Position numbers and translations under genes: made by a program
Shown here: piece by piece, positions 28,397-36,991 of the stretch
Numbering within the stretch: the first letter of the stretch is position 1
Layout: every line of letters begins with the position of its first letter
The notes under the pieces: model-generated
Database searches by the model: none
Seen by the model: the letters and a program-made list of their open reading frames with translations, nothing else
What the model was told of the DNA's origin: nothing
Assembly: GCF_013343005.1 (NCBI RefSeq)
Contig: NZ_CP054491.1
Coordinates: forward strand, 2,214,501-2,278,500
Source of the DNA: Candidatus Reidiella endopervernicosa
Lineage (GTDB): Bacteria; Pseudomonadota; Gammaproteobacteria; GCF-013343005
Length of the DNA: 64,000 nt
Direction of reading: 5' to 3'

Positions 28397-28650
28397 CAGA
28401 TCTCTCGTCCGTTGCGATCACGTTTGTAGATGGTGACACGCTCTGCGCGGAGGATGCGAAGCATATCGGCTTCGATCTCAGGCATCACATCGAAGAAGCT
28501 GGTTGCCTTGCTGATGCGCTGTGCGATGTCATTGAGCATGACCTGGAATTCGATAGATGCCTGCAGCTTGTTGTTCTGTGCCTGCGAGTAACGCTCGTCC
28601 ATATTCCCCTCGAAACCTTATGAATTTGTAATTGAGTGGTTTGCTTATCG

Positions 28651-29755
28651 TCAGGAGACGATAAGGTAGGTATTCATTTCGCCCTTGCCTTTGATCTGAA
28701 TGGCACCACGATCTTCAAATTGAAAGTGATCGGGTAGCAGGTCGCGAGTCGTTTCGGAGACCTGTATGCGACCCTCAACGCCATGGGACTCCATGCGGCT
28801 GGCAATGTTGACGGTGTCGCCCCACAGGTCGTAGATAAACTTAATCTCACCGATAACACCCGCGACCACAGGACCGGAATTGATACCGATGCGAATATTG
28901 ATGTGCTGGTTACTGTTAGTGTTGTAGAGGTCGACAGCTCGCTGCATATCGATACCCATGTTGACCAGTGCTTCTGCATGGTCGGGGCGAGGTGTAGGTA
29001 GTCCCGAAGCGACCATATAGTTGTCACCAATTAGTTGTCACCAATGGTTTTGATCTTTACCACACCGTGCTGCTCTGAAAGTAGGTCAAAGGCGGTGAAG
29101 ATTTTATTTAACTCTGCAACCAGTTCTGTCGGCGAGAGCCGAGCGGAAACTCAGTGAAACCGACGATATCGGCAAACAGTACACTCGACTCCGCAAAATA
29201 GTCTGCAATCGTGTTATTACCGCTTTTCAGTCGCTCGGCGATGGGGGCCGGCAAAATATTGAGTAGTAATTTCTCAGCCTTCTCCTGCTCCAGACGAAGT
29301 GCTGTAAACGCCTCGTTACGTTGCAACAGGTTGATATAGCCCTTGGAGTGGTAACGAATGCGTGCGATCAGCTCAATCTGATCGGGTAGCTTGACCATGT
29401 AGTCGTTGGCACCCCGTGCAAATGCCTCCGCCTTTGTTGTAGCCTCCTCCTTAGATGAGAGCACAATCATCGGAATATCTTTGGTCAGAGGATTAGCACG
29501 AAAGAACTTAACCAGGGTCAGGCCGTCCACCTCTGGCATCACCAGGTCCTGAAGAATTACAGTGGGCCTGATCTCATTGGCGACGGTCATCGCGTCGGTT
29601 GGATCACTGCAGAAGTGGAAATCGATATCTTTCTCATCGGCGAGCATGCGCCGCACACCTTCACCAATCATTGCCTGATCGTCGATGAGCAGCACGGTGA
29701 TTTTGTGCTCTTTAAGCGTCGATGTGGTGGATTGAAAGGGGGATTCCTGACTCAA
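28651..29755 (-). pseudogene. Response regulator fused to class III adenylate/guanylate cyclase, frameshifted
   Basis: The start MSQESPFQ at 29755 leads into a receiver domain (VLLIDDQAMIGEGV; phospho-Asp in VILQDLVMPEVDG; IVLSSKEEA), a coiled linker and a cyclase domain (SSVLFADIVGFTEF). The frame is lost near 29150, where TTTT has become TTT. The proper frame continues ARLSPTELVAELNKIF, then is lost again at a 14-bp tandem duplication (29018-29045) before NYMVASGLPTPRPDHAEA, RIGINSGPVVAGVIG and DLWGDTVNIASRME. With both defects repaired it is a full protein of about 365 residues making a cyclic nucleotide in response to a sensor kinase. It ends 48 bp before the GAF-GspE gene, so the two probably formed an operon. 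Sequencing error at the T-run is possible; the duplication is harder to dismiss. Confidence 0.82.
29018..29045. repeat. 14-bp tandem duplication inside cyclase gene
   Basis: TAGTTGTCACCAAT occurs twice head to tail (29018-29031 and 29032-29045). On the coding strand this doubles ATTGGTGACAACTA and breaks the conserved IGDNYMVASG motif by shifting the frame. Removing one unit restores it exactly. Confidence 0.85.
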
Positions 29756-29952
29756 AGCGTTCTTTTCTCAGTTGACAAAAATGGTGCCTAAACAGGGTGT
29801 TACTTCGTCTGATTTGTTATCGTTAGACAATTATAGGTGGCATGACATTACCACATAATTTCGATGGAAGTACCTTTTGCCTCATTATGACAAGGTGCTA
29901 TAGTCTTTGCAGTTGTTATAAGGATGTTTATCCGGATCAGGGGCCAATAATA

Positions 29953-30267
29953 ATGTCGAAAACAGTCAAGAGATTACTCGCCGTCGCACTGCTGCTTCCT
30001 CTCACCACATTTGCTGAGACGGAGACGAGGGTTGAGAGCGGTGATGAGCTCGAAATTGTCTCTATTCATGCCAATCAGTGTGCAGACTGCCCAACGCTAG
30101 GTATGACCATGGCTGATGTTGAAGCCAAATATGGCGCTCCGCTGGAGCAGCGTGATGCGGTCGGCGAACCGCCGATCAGTCGCTGGGTTTTCGAAGGCTT
30201 TACCGTCTATTTTGAACGCCAGTACGTGCTCCACTCAGTGGTTAATCGAAAAAAGAAGCCCCAATGA
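29953..30267 (+). CDS. Small exported protein of unknown function
   Basis: I start at ATG 29953 (MSKTVKRLLAVALLLPLTTFAETE), which gives a clean signal peptide; the ORF is open further upstream to 29842 without one. The mature part of about 85 residues contains a Cys pair (NQCADCPTLG) and MADVEAKYGAPLEQRDAVGEPPISRW followed by FTVYFERQYVLHSVV, which looks like a small beta-rich fold. It may be soluble in the periplasm. I do not recognise a named family. It is transcribed alone, divergently from the cyclase gene. Confidence 0.65.
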   Translation: MSKTVKRLLAVALLLPLTTFAETETRVESGDELEIVSIHANQCADCPTLGMTMADVEAKYGAPLEQRDAVGEPPISRWVFEGFTVYFERQYVLHSVVNRKKKPQ

Positions 30268-30511
30268 TATTGAGCGCCGGTGAAATCAGGCCGGTGCGCT
30301 CGAACCTTCTATCCGCAGTAAAATCATCTAGATCATATTCAACCAGAGTATGAGAACCACACTTCACTCAATTCTTAAAACCGTGTCGATAGCCCCAGAA
30401 TGAAATCACCTTCTGAATCAGTCTTGCTGCGGTTATCTGTGAGACCTCATTAATATCCGGCACCGGTTCGACGCTATCGATAGCGTGAAGATCAGCCGTT
30501 GAAGGCGGGAT
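30268..30511. other. Intergenic region with possible hairpin
   Basis: A GC-rich imperfect hairpin (GAGCGCCGG with CCGGTGCGCTC, 30272-30301) follows the stop of the small exported protein and may end transcription, but no T-run follows it. The rest holds no ORF or recognisable site. Confidence 0.35.
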
Positions 30512-31855
30512 TTATTGCGCATCCATCTCGCAGATAACGGTGACGACGGCGCTGGTCAACTGTGAGAGTTGCTCCGGTTCAATGATATAGGGTGGCATCA
30601 GATAGATCAGCCGTCCGAAGGGGCGAATCCAGACACCCTCCTCGACCAGCCGAGGCTGTAGCCAGGCCATATCGACAGGCTGCGTTAACTCCACAACACC
30701 GATAGCTCCAAGGCAACGCACCTTTTTGACAAGCTCAGACTGTTCACAGGGTGCCAATTCTGACTGGAGCTGCTTCTCAATGGCCGCAACCCGAGATTGC
30801 CAGGGTGAGTCGAGCAGTAGATCGATACTGGCAGTGGCAACGCTACAGGCAAGTGGATTGGCCATGAAGGTGGGACCATGCATTAACACGCCTTGACCAT
30901 CGGCACTAACTCCGTAGGCCACCCTATTGGTGGTCAGTGTTGCTGCAAGCGTCATATATCCACCAGTGAGTGCCTTGCCAATACAGAGGATGTCGGGAAC
31001 GATATCGGCCTGTTCGTAGGCAAACAGGGTACCGGTACGGCCAAAGCCAGTGGCGATCTCATCAAGTATCAGCAGCACATCGTGGCGATCACAGAGTGAA
31101 CGAACCTGTCGCAGATAGTCAGGGCAGTAGAAACGCATACCTCCCGCCCCCTGTACGATCGGTTCAAGAATCACTGCGGCCAGTTCGTCGTGGTGGTTCG
31201 AAATTAACCGTTCAAATGCAGTGATGTCTGCTTGGTCGTTCTGACAGTTTGGTGCTGGCGCAAAGAGATGCTCTGCAACGATTTCTTTGAAGAGTGAATG
31301 CATGCTGTTGTCGGGGTCGGTAACCGCCATCGCACCGAAGGTATCGCCATGATAGCCATTACGAACGGTTAACAGACGACGCTTCCTGCCCTTGCCCGTG
31401 GTTATCCAATACTGGATGGCCATTTTGATCGCCACTTCAACTGAGACTGAGCCTGAATCGGCGAAAAAAACGTGGTGTAAAGGTTCAGCGGTGAGATCGA
31501 TGAGACGCCTGGCAAGCTCAACGGCGGAAGGGTGGGTGATACCGCCGAACATAACATGAGCCATCTTCTGGCTCTGTTCAATAATCGCCTGATTGAGTTG
31601 CGGCACGTTGTAACCGTGGATTGCCGACCACCAGGAGGACATGCCATCGATTAGACGTCGGCCATCTTCAAGCTGCAGATAGACACCCTCTGCTGCAACG
31701 ACTGGCAGATTGGGCAGTGGATCGATAACGGTGTTGTAGGGGTGCCAGATATGCTCAGCGTCGAAGCTGAGCCAGTCGGCATGATCGGTGTTGGAGATCT
31801 GTTTTTTCACGGCTTGATGTGGTGAATCCCGGTTATGGCGAGGAGCGCTCCTCAC
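30512..31855 (-). CDS. bioA: Adenosylmethionine-8-amino-7-oxononanoate aminotransferase
   Basis: PLP-dependent enzyme of biotin synthesis that uses AdoMet as amino donor to make 7,8-diaminopelargonate. Key motifs: HIWHPYNTV at the N terminus, DGMSSWWSAIHGYN, FFADSGSVSVEVAIKMA (phosphate binding), LILDEIATGFGRTG and the PLP lysine in DILCIGKALTGGYM. Length is normal. The start is uncertain: GTG 31855 opens the ORF, and GTG 31810 (VKKQISNTD) is an alternative. A perfect 14-bp palindrome (GAGGAGCGCTCCTC, 31840-31853) lies between the two starts. No other biotin gene is adjacent. It is divergent from the DAHP synthase gene. Confidence 0.93.
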   Translation of the reverse strand: MRSAPRHNRDSPHQAVKKQISNTDHADWLSFDAEHIWHPYNTVIDPLPNLPVVAAEGVYLQLEDGRRLIDGMSSWWSAIHGYNVPQLNQAIIEQSQKMAHVMFGGITHPSAVELARRLIDLTAEPLHHVFFADSGSVSVEVAIKMAIQYWITTGKGRKRRLLTVRNGYHGDTFGAMAVTDPDNSMHSLFKEIVAEHLFAPAPNCQNDQADITAFERLISNHHDELAAVILEPIVQGAGGMRFYCPDYLRQVRSLCDRHDVLLILDEIATGFGRTGTLFAYEQADIVPDILCIGKALTGGYMTLAATLTTNRVAYGVSADGQGVLMHGPTFMANPLACSVATASIDLLLDSPWQSRVAAIEKQLQSELAPCEQSELVKKVRCLGAIGVVELTQPVDMAWLQPRLVEEGVWIRPFGRLIYLMPPYIIEPEQLSQLTSAVVTVICEMDAQ

Positions 31856-31927
31856 CTTGATTGATGCGATTATCGGCTACCCATGATTTGTCAGGCAAGT
31901 TTCACTTTTAGCGCACTACGGTTGCGC

Positions 31928-31933
31928 TATACT
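31928..31933 (+). promoter_or_regulatory. Probable -10 element of DAHP synthase gene
   Basis: TATACT lies 39 bp upstream of the ATG of the DAHP synthase gene. The -35 region is weak (CTTTTA at 31905-31910, 17-bp spacing), so this is only a likely promoter. Confidence 0.35.
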
Positions 31934-31972
31934 CGCCGGAAATACCAACTTCTATCTGGAGCGCCGCTGGCC

Positions 31973-33088
31973 ATGATTCTCATCCTGCATCCCGAGATCG
32001 ATAAAGAGAGTAGTGAATTTTCCGCCTTGATGGAACACCTGGCCAATCTGCCCGATATTCAGAGCCGGGTGCATGAGGAGCGCGGTACCGAGCAGGTTCT
32101 GACCGAGGTCTATCTGGTGGGTAATACTGCGGCACTCGATGCCGACGAGATTGGTGCCCTGCCCGCCGTTGAACGGGTGGTCCGTGTTTCGGAGGAGTAT
32201 CGAATTCTTGGTCGCCATCGTGACGATCAACGCCCGACCGGATTTGACTATAACGGTGTTCACTTTGATCAGGATAATCTCAATATCTTCGCCGGCCTCT
32301 GCGCTGTTGATAATCCCGAGCATGTTGAGCAGATGATGAAGGCACTGCAGGATAATGGTCAGGTCTGCACCCGAATGGGTGCCTACAAACCTCGCACCAA
32401 CCCCTACTCTTTTCAGGGCCACGGTAAGAGCTGTCTCCCCTATGTCTTCGAGTTGGCCGGTAAATACGGTATCAAGGTAATCGCCATGGAGATCACCCAC
32501 GAGAGTCATCTCGATGAGATCAACGAGGCACTAGAGCAGACCGGTAACCCGACCGGTGTGATGTTGCAGATCGGTACACGCAATACCCAGAACTTCGAAC
32601 TGCTGAAGATTGTCGGACGTCAACAGACCCACCCGGTACTGCTCAAGCGCGGCTTCGGCATAACGCTTGAGGAGTCACTCAACGCCGCTGAGTATCTCGC
32701 CAGTGAGGGCAATAGCCGGGTAATCTTTGCACTACGTGGTATGAAGACCAATATGGGCGATCCGCATCGTAACTTTGTCGACTTCTCCCATGTGCCGGTG
32801 GTCAAACGACTCACCCGCATGCCGGTCTGTATCGATCCCTCACACTCAGTCGGTACCCGTGAAGCAGGTGCAGACGGAATACTCGATGTGATGCATGTCG
32901 CTGCTCAGGGCGTGGTTGTTGGGGCTAACATGATTCTGGTCGATTTCCATCCACATCCAGGTAAGGCGTTGGTCGATGGACCGCAGGCATTAACGATGAA
33001 TGAGTTGCCCTACTTTATCGAGGATGTGACTATCGCTCGTGAAGCCTATGAGAAACGTGTGGCGTTAATTAAACGACAACCGCACTGA
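31973..33088 (+). CDS. 3-deoxy-7-phosphoheptulonate (DAHP) synthase, type I-beta
   Basis: First enzyme of the shikimate pathway, condensing phosphoenolpyruvate with erythrose 4-phosphate. The start is ATG 31973 (MILILHPEID). Residues 1-70 are the ferredoxin-like regulatory domain seen in I-beta enzymes; the rest is the TIM-barrel with MGAYKPRTNPYSFQGHG, HPVLLKRGFG and CIDPSHSVG. The usual AGPCS motif reads AGLCAVDN here, a notable departure. It is 371 residues long, slightly more than simple I-beta proteins. The related KDO-8-phosphate synthase is excluded by the N-terminal domain and the KPRT motif. No aro gene lies next to it. Confidence 0.85.
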   Translation: MILILHPEIDKESSEFSALMEHLANLPDIQSRVHEERGTEQVLTEVYLVGNTAALDADEIGALPAVERVVRVSEEYRILGRHRDDQRPTGFDYNGVHFDQDNLNIFAGLCAVDNPEHVEQMMKALQDNGQVCTRMGAYKPRTNPYSFQGHGKSCLPYVFELAGKYGIKVIAMEITHESHLDEINEALEQTGNPTGVMLQIGTRNTQNFELLKIVGRQQTHPVLLKRGFGITLEESLNAAEYLASEGNSRVIFALRGMKTNMGDPHRNFVDFSHVPVVKRLTRMPVCIDPSHSVGTREAGADGILDVMHVAAQGVVVGANMILVDFHPHPGKALVDGPQALTMNELPYFIEDVTIAREAYEKRVALIKRQPH

Positions 33089-33224
33089 GCATTAACTCCA
33101 TAAAATATGTGGCTTTTATGTGATGCAGTTCATAGGGGTTTCCCTTATAGCCAAACTAGGTGGTAGACACCAAGATAGTCCGGGTACGGCATATCACCCA
33201 AGAGATAATTAAATGGAGATAGGT

Positions 33225-33401
33225 ATGACCTTGAAGAGAGTTCTGATCTGTCTGGGACTGCTCGCACTGCTTCCGTCAGCATATGCTGCAGAGAGTGGCG
33301 AAAAAGCGGCTGAAACATCTGGCCAGACAACTTCAGAAAGTGGTGGTACCACAAATGATGAGAATACAGCTGAGACCGAAGCAGAACCGGATTGTGATTA
33401 A
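33225..33401 (+). CDS. Small exported acidic protein
   Basis: A 58-residue product from ATG 33225 (preceded by GGAGATAGG). It has a signal peptide (VLICLGLLALLPSAYAAES) and a mature part of about 38 residues rich in Ser, Thr, Glu and Gly with no hydrophobic core, ending EAEPDCD. It is probably disordered in the periplasm. The family is unknown. It sits 62 bp upstream of the rhodanese gene and may share its transcript. Confidence 0.55.
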   Translation: MTLKRVLICLGLLALLPSAYAAESGEKAAETSGQTTSESGGTTNDENTAETEAEPDCD

Positions 33402-33463
33402 GTCGGTTTACTAAAGTCTTTACAAAGAGAATATAAAAAATATTTTAGATTGGAGGGTACTCA

Positions 33464-34126
33464 ATGAAATCTGTTCAAAAACTTCTTGCTTCTACCGCAA
33501 TGGCCGCACTACTCGCTCTGCCTGCTTCGGCAATGGCTGATCACCACGGTGAGATGAAGGTAAAGATCACACCTAAGATTGGTAAGGTTTCCGTGATGCA
33601 CAACGGCAAGTCTGTTGACATCATGCGTAATCAGGATCAGAGCCATATGGTTAATCCTGCGTTTGCCAAGACCTCACGTAAATGTCCGCCCTTCTGCATT
33701 CAGCCAATGAACCTGGGTTCTGGTGTTGAGACCGTTGGTGAAGTAGAGGTCATTCACTATGCCAAGCGTTTGAGTGATGGCGACAGCTCTGTGATGCTAG
33801 TCGATTCGCGCACCCCTGAGTGGGTTACCCGTGGCACCATCCCAGGTGCTGTGAATATCCCCTTCACCAAGTTGGCCCCTTCAATGGGTGCTGACCCTGT
33901 CACCATCGCCGATCAGATGATCGAATTTGGTGCCAAGGAGCAGGATGGTATGTGGGACTTCCGCGATGCGAAGACTATCGTGCTTTTCTGTAACGGTATG
34001 TGGTGTGGTCAGTCGCCCATGTCGATTAAGACCCTGCTTCGCTTCGGCTACCCTGCTGATAAGATCAAGTGGTTCCGTGGCGGTATGCAGACCTGGGAAG
34101 TGCTGGGTCTGACAATAGTCAAATAG
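33464..34126 (+). CDS. Exported rhodanese-domain protein
   Basis: A signal peptide (LLASTAMAALLALPASAMA) is followed by a domain with two cysteines (RKCPPFCIQPMN, about 70-80) and a rhodanese domain: VMLVDSRTPEWVTRGTIPGA, then the active-site loop VLFCNGMWCGQSP, where the first Cys is the presumed sulfur carrier, and WFRGGMQTWEVLGL at the end. Rhodaneses move sulfane sulfur. In the periplasm of a sulfide oxidiser this may serve thiosulfate or polysulfide handling beside the sqr gene 2 kb away. GGAGGG precedes the ATG, and a strong terminator follows. Confidence 0.88.
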   Translation: MKSVQKLLASTAMAALLALPASAMADHHGEMKVKITPKIGKVSVMHNGKSVDIMRNQDQSHMVNPAFAKTSRKCPPFCIQPMNLGSGVETVGEVEVIHYAKRLSDGDSSVMLVDSRTPEWVTRGTIPGAVNIPFTKLAPSMGADPVTIADQMIEFGAKEQDGMWDFRDAKTIVLFCNGMWCGQSPMSIKTLLRFGYPADKIKWFRGGMQTWEVLGLTIVK

Positions 34127-34147
34127 ACTGTTATCAGCGGTAATAAA

Positions 34148-34174
34148 AAGGGGCGCTTTTAGCGCCCCTTTTTT
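34148..34174 (+). terminator. Rho-independent terminator after rhodanese gene
   Basis: A perfect 10-bp stem (AAGGGGCGCT with AGCGCCCCTT) and a three-base loop are followed by a T-run to 34174. The A-run on the left side lets it also act for the convergent sigma-54 regulator gene, whose stop is at 34196. Confidence 0.93.
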
Positions 34175-34195
34175 GTGCTGCATAGTTGAAAGGAT

Positions 34196-35542
34196 TTAGG
34201 CTTCGGCCTCATCCCCTCGCATTCGCTGTATGTAGCGGTAGAGCGTGCGTTCACTGACACCCAGCTCAGCCGCCGCTGAGGCACGGTGGCCCTTACACTG
34301 CTCGAGGGTCTCCATGATCTCATCATCGGTCAGGCGCCCACTACGGCGATTGAGTAACTTGGCAGGACGCCTCCTACCCATCGAATAACCAGAAGGCTCT
34401 GTGCTATCGGATCTTGTCGACTCAAACACCAGGTGTTCGGGGTCTAGCACACCGCCGTAGGCCAGTATCGCTGCCCGCTCGATGATATTACGTAGCTCAC
34501 GAACATTACCGGGATAGTCATACTCGAGCAGACGCGAGATGACCTCGGGTGAAAGAGGAATATGACGATCACCATCCTCAAGACGACTGAGGAAATTCTC
34601 TGCAAGCGCAGGCACATCATCGAGACGCTCTCGAAGCGCAGGAATGGTGACAGGGAAAGCTGAGAGACGGTAGTAGAGATCCTTACGAAGCGTTCCCTCT
34701 GCCACCATATGTTTAACATCACGATGGGTCGCCGCAATAACGCGCACATCGACCTTGATGTAATCAGTTCCGCCAATGCGACGAATGGTGCCAGTCTCCA
34801 GCGCACGCAGCAGCTTGGTCTGTAGATCGAGAGGGAGCTCTCCAATCTCATCGATAAACAGCGTACCGCCGTGAGCTGCTTCAAACAGTCCCTTCTTGCA
34901 TCCTGCAGCACCGGTAAAGGCGCCCTTCTCGTGACCGAATAGCTCGCTCTCAATCAGATTGGAACCGAGTGCGGCACAGTCGACCACCACATAGGGGCCA
35001 TTGGCACGGTTGGAGTAGTTGTGCAGATACTGAGCAACGCACTCCTTACCGGTACCGCTCTCACCGAGCAGAAGCACGGTGGTCTGGGTAGGCGCTACAC
35101 GCTGCAACAGACCCGTCATCTGCAGGAAGGCACGTGAACGACCGATCAGCTGAACGTGGTCCTCGAATGCCTGGCTGAGTGGATAGACGTACTCTCCCAT
35201 GTAGAGCACATTGCCATCCTCATCCAGAATGGGTGTCGCCTGCAGCTGAACACGCTCCTCGTGACCATGCTGATCGTAGTGAACGTGGATTACCTGGCTC
35301 GGCTTGCCCTTGCGGAAGACATCTTCCTGAGGACAGTGCTCGCCATGATGGCTACAGGGGACACTGGAGTGGTGTGAGACTTCATAACAGAATCGACCGA
35401 CGATATCTTCGTGGGCAACTCCATATTTATCGCAGTAGCGATGATTGGCTGCAACGATATGAAACTGGTTATCTATCACTACAAATGGATCAGGAAGAAT
35501 ATCGATGATCTGTTCGCAGCTTGGTTTCTTTTCACATGACAT
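34196..35542 (-). CDS. Sigma-54 dependent transcriptional regulator with PAS domain
   Basis: An enhancer-binding activator of 448 residues from ATG 35542 ([14 protein letters not shown]); the ORF is open to 35587. Residues about 10-120 are a PAS domain ([20 protein letters not shown]) that includes a histidine- and cysteine-rich stretch ([19 protein letters not shown]), which suggests metal, heme or redox sensing. Then come the AAA+ domain with Walker A ([10 protein letters not shown]), the sigma-54 contact loop [13 protein letters not shown], Walker B ([17 protein letters not shown]), and a C-terminal Fis-type helix-turn-helix ([18 protein letters not shown]). It lies just downstream of sqr, which has a probable sigma-54 promoter, so it is likely the sqr activator. 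Confidence 0.93.
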   Translation of the reverse strand: MSCEKKPSCEQIIDILPDPFVVIDNQFHIVAANHRYCDKYGVAHEDIVGRFCYEVSHHSSVPCSHHGEHCPQEDVFRKGKPSQVIHVHYDQHGHEERVQLQATPILDEDGNVLYMGEYVYPLSQAFEDHVQLIGRSRAFLQMTGLLQRVAPTQTTVLLLGESGTGKECVAQYLHNYSNRANGPYVVVDCAALGSNLIESELFGHEKGAFTGAAGCKKGLFEAAHGGTLFIDEIGELPLDLQTKLLRALETGTIRRIGGTDYIKVDVRVIAATHRDVKHMVAEGTLRKDLYYRLSAFPVTIPALRERLDDVPALAENFLSRLEDGDRHIPLSPEVISRLLEYDYPGNVRELRNIIERAAILAYGGVLDPEHLVFESTRSDSTEPSGYSMGRRRPAKLLNRRSGRLTDDEIMETLEQCKGHRASAAAELGVSERTLYRYIQRMRGDEAEA

Positions 35543-35569
35543 GGGTTTAATTTCCCTTGATTGACAGTG

Positions 35570-35606
35570 AATGACATGACAGATCATGAGAGTGTGTCAT
35601 GTCATT
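35570..35606. promoter_or_regulatory. 12-bp perfect inverted repeat upstream of the sigma-54 regulator gene
   Basis: AATGACATGACA (35570-35581) and TGTCATGTCATT (35595-35606) are exact inverted copies separated by 13 bp. The site is 28 bp upstream of the regulator ATG and 40 bp past the sqr stop. It may be the binding site for the regulator itself (autoregulation) or for a dimeric repressor. It could also form an RNA stem, but no T-run follows it. Confidence 0.7.
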
Positions 35607-35645
35607 TACCTGTTATCAACCACTATTTAGCAGAAACTGTCAGTA

Positions 35646-36917
35646 CTATTTCAGCTTTTCAATACCCAGCGCCTTCAGTATGTACTTCTCAAACAGTGGT
35701 TCGCTGGAGCCCTTTTTCATCTTATTGATGAAGTACTTCTCAAACGCGACCTTGGCCAGGTGTACCCACTTACCCTTCTTCATCCACGAGACATTTCGTG
35801 GTGGGATTTGTGGCATCGCTACAAAGGCCACGCCGGTATCACCTAGATCTGCTAGGCAGATCGCGTGCCAAGTTGCATGTTTGGCTGGAGCCTCACCTGC
35901 AATATCGTGCTGAATGTTGTGTGCGGTGGCAGTGACCATCGACTCAATCATATAGCCGGTTTTTGGTGTTCCGGTCGCTACTGGTGTCACCTCTACTGGA
36001 GGTATTGCGATACAAACACCGACCGAATATATGTTGTTCCATTTGGGATTTCTTTGATAATCATCAACTTTGACAAATCCGCGTGGATTGACCAGATCTT
36101 CACCTACGGCGTTCACCGGATCGACACCCCTGAAGGCAGGAAGCATCATTGAGTAGTCAAAGGGCAGTTCGTGCTCCTTGATCACCTCGCCGGCACTATT
36201 GTGTTCGGCAACAAACATCTTGCCCTCTTCAACCTTGGTGACCTTGGCGTTGGTGATGAAGTTGATGTGATTCTGGCGCAGCTCCGACTCGAGCATACCC
36301 TTCGAATCACCGACACCACCCAGGCCGAGGTGTCCAATATAGGGCTCTGCAGTGACAAAGGTCATCGGTACCTTGTCGCGCAACTTACGTTTACGCAGGT
36401 CGGCATCCATGATGAAAGCGAACTCGTAGGCAGGTCCGAAGCATGAGGCACCCTGCACCGCGCCTACAACGATAGGCCCCGGTTTCTCAACAAACTTTTC
36501 CCAGTTTTTACACGCCTCTTCAGCATGATTGATGGTGCAGATCGATTCAGTGTGTCCGTCTGGACCGATGCCATCGACCTCATCGAAGGCGAGCTTGGGA
36601 CCGGTCGCAATTACCAGGTAGTCGTAGCTGATCTCATCACCGCCATCGAGCACGATGGTGTTCTCATCTGGCTTGAGCTCGGTAACCGTGTTGGCGATTA
36701 GATTGATGCCCTTCTTACGTAGATAGGGCTCGAGGGGAAAGGTGACATCCTTGCGGCTACGCCAGCCAACAGCAACCCACGGATTGGATGGGACAAAACT
36801 GAAGGTGTCCGAAGCGTTGATAACAGTTACATCGTGTTTCTTACCCAGCAGATCCTTGATCTCGTAGGCAGCTGGAAGACCGCCGGTGCTCGCACCAATA
36901 ATCACTACATGTGCCAT
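35646..36917 (-). CDS. sqr: Sulfide:quinone oxidoreductase family FAD protein
   Basis: A 423-residue flavoprotein of the SQR/flavocytochrome c family. The FAD site is VVIIGASTGGLPAAYEI; ISYDYLVIATGPKLAFDEV is the second family motif; cysteines likely to take part in sulfur chemistry lie in GASCFGPAYEFAF and YSVGVCIAI. The C terminus (ISWMKKGKW onward) carries an amphipathic membrane-binding segment, as in SQRs, and there is no signal peptide. It oxidises sulfide to polysulfide and passes electrons to the quinone pool. The exact SQR type is uncertain. It follows a probable sigma-54 promoter at 36971-36986 and precedes a sigma-54 activator gene. Confidence 0.87.
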   Translation of the reverse strand: MAHVVIIGASTGGLPAAYEIKDLLGKKHDVTVINASDTFSFVPSNPWVAVGWRSRKDVTFPLEPYLRKKGINLIANTVTELKPDENTIVLDGGDEISYDYLVIATGPKLAFDEVDGIGPDGHTESICTINHAEEACKNWEKFVEKPGPIVVGAVQGASCFGPAYEFAFIMDADLRKRKLRDKVPMTFVTAEPYIGHLGLGGVGDSKGMLESELRQNHINFITNAKVTKVEEGKMFVAEHNSAGEVIKEHELPFDYSMMLPAFRGVDPVNAVGEDLVNPRGFVKVDDYQRNPKWNNIYSVGVCIAIPPVEVTPVATGTPKTGYMIESMVTATAHNIQHDIAGEAPAKHATWHAICLADLGDTGVAFVAMPQIPPRNVSWMKKGKWVHLAKVAFEKYFINKMKKGSSEPLFEKYILKALGIEKLK

Positions 36918-36970
36918 TCAATACTCTCCTCTCCACGGTGGTATATTTTTTTATTTGCGTATGAGGTAAA

Positions 36971-36986
36971 GCATTTACTGTGCCAA
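36971..36986 (-). promoter_or_regulatory. Probable sigma-54 (-24/-12) promoter of sqr
   Basis: The minus strand reads TTGGCACAGTAAATGCT, with GG and GC separated by exactly ten bases and one mismatch to TGGCAC-N5-TTGC. It lies about 54 bp upstream of the sqr start and just after the stop of the small membrane protein gene. The sigma-54 activator gene downstream supports the assignment. Confidence 0.7.
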
Positions 36987-36991
36987 TAGAT

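Larger units (their letters stand above)
25435..28602 (-). pseudogene. GAF-MshEN-GspE/PilB-type ATPase gene cut into four pieces by repeat copies 4, 5 and 6
   Basis: The pieces, in gene order, are 28602-28397, 28115-27776, 27492-26989 and 26721-25435. They total 2337 bp, an exact multiple of three, and join in frame to a protein of 778 residues. Junctions read EIC|STYKSS, NRFK|FELGG and KRE|EEEHAKK, as in uninterrupted relatives of this family. Residues 1-180 are a GAF domain, about 190-345 the MshEN/GspE N-terminal domain, and about 360-778 the secretion ATPase with Walker A (GPTGSGKTT), an Asp/Glu box (MIGEMRDAETAE), a His box and a CPKC...CKAC zinc site. Such ATPases power pilus or type II-like machines; the GAF domain suggests control by a small ligand. 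The only intact large ORF left is the ATPase core (open from about 26664). All three elements are antisense to the gene. No other frameshift is seen. Confidence 0.88.

Noticed and set aside
31840-31853. Palindrome GAGGAGCGCTCCTC as a BirA biotin operator
   Set aside because: It does not resemble the TTGTAAAC-type BirA site and may lie within the bioA coding region.
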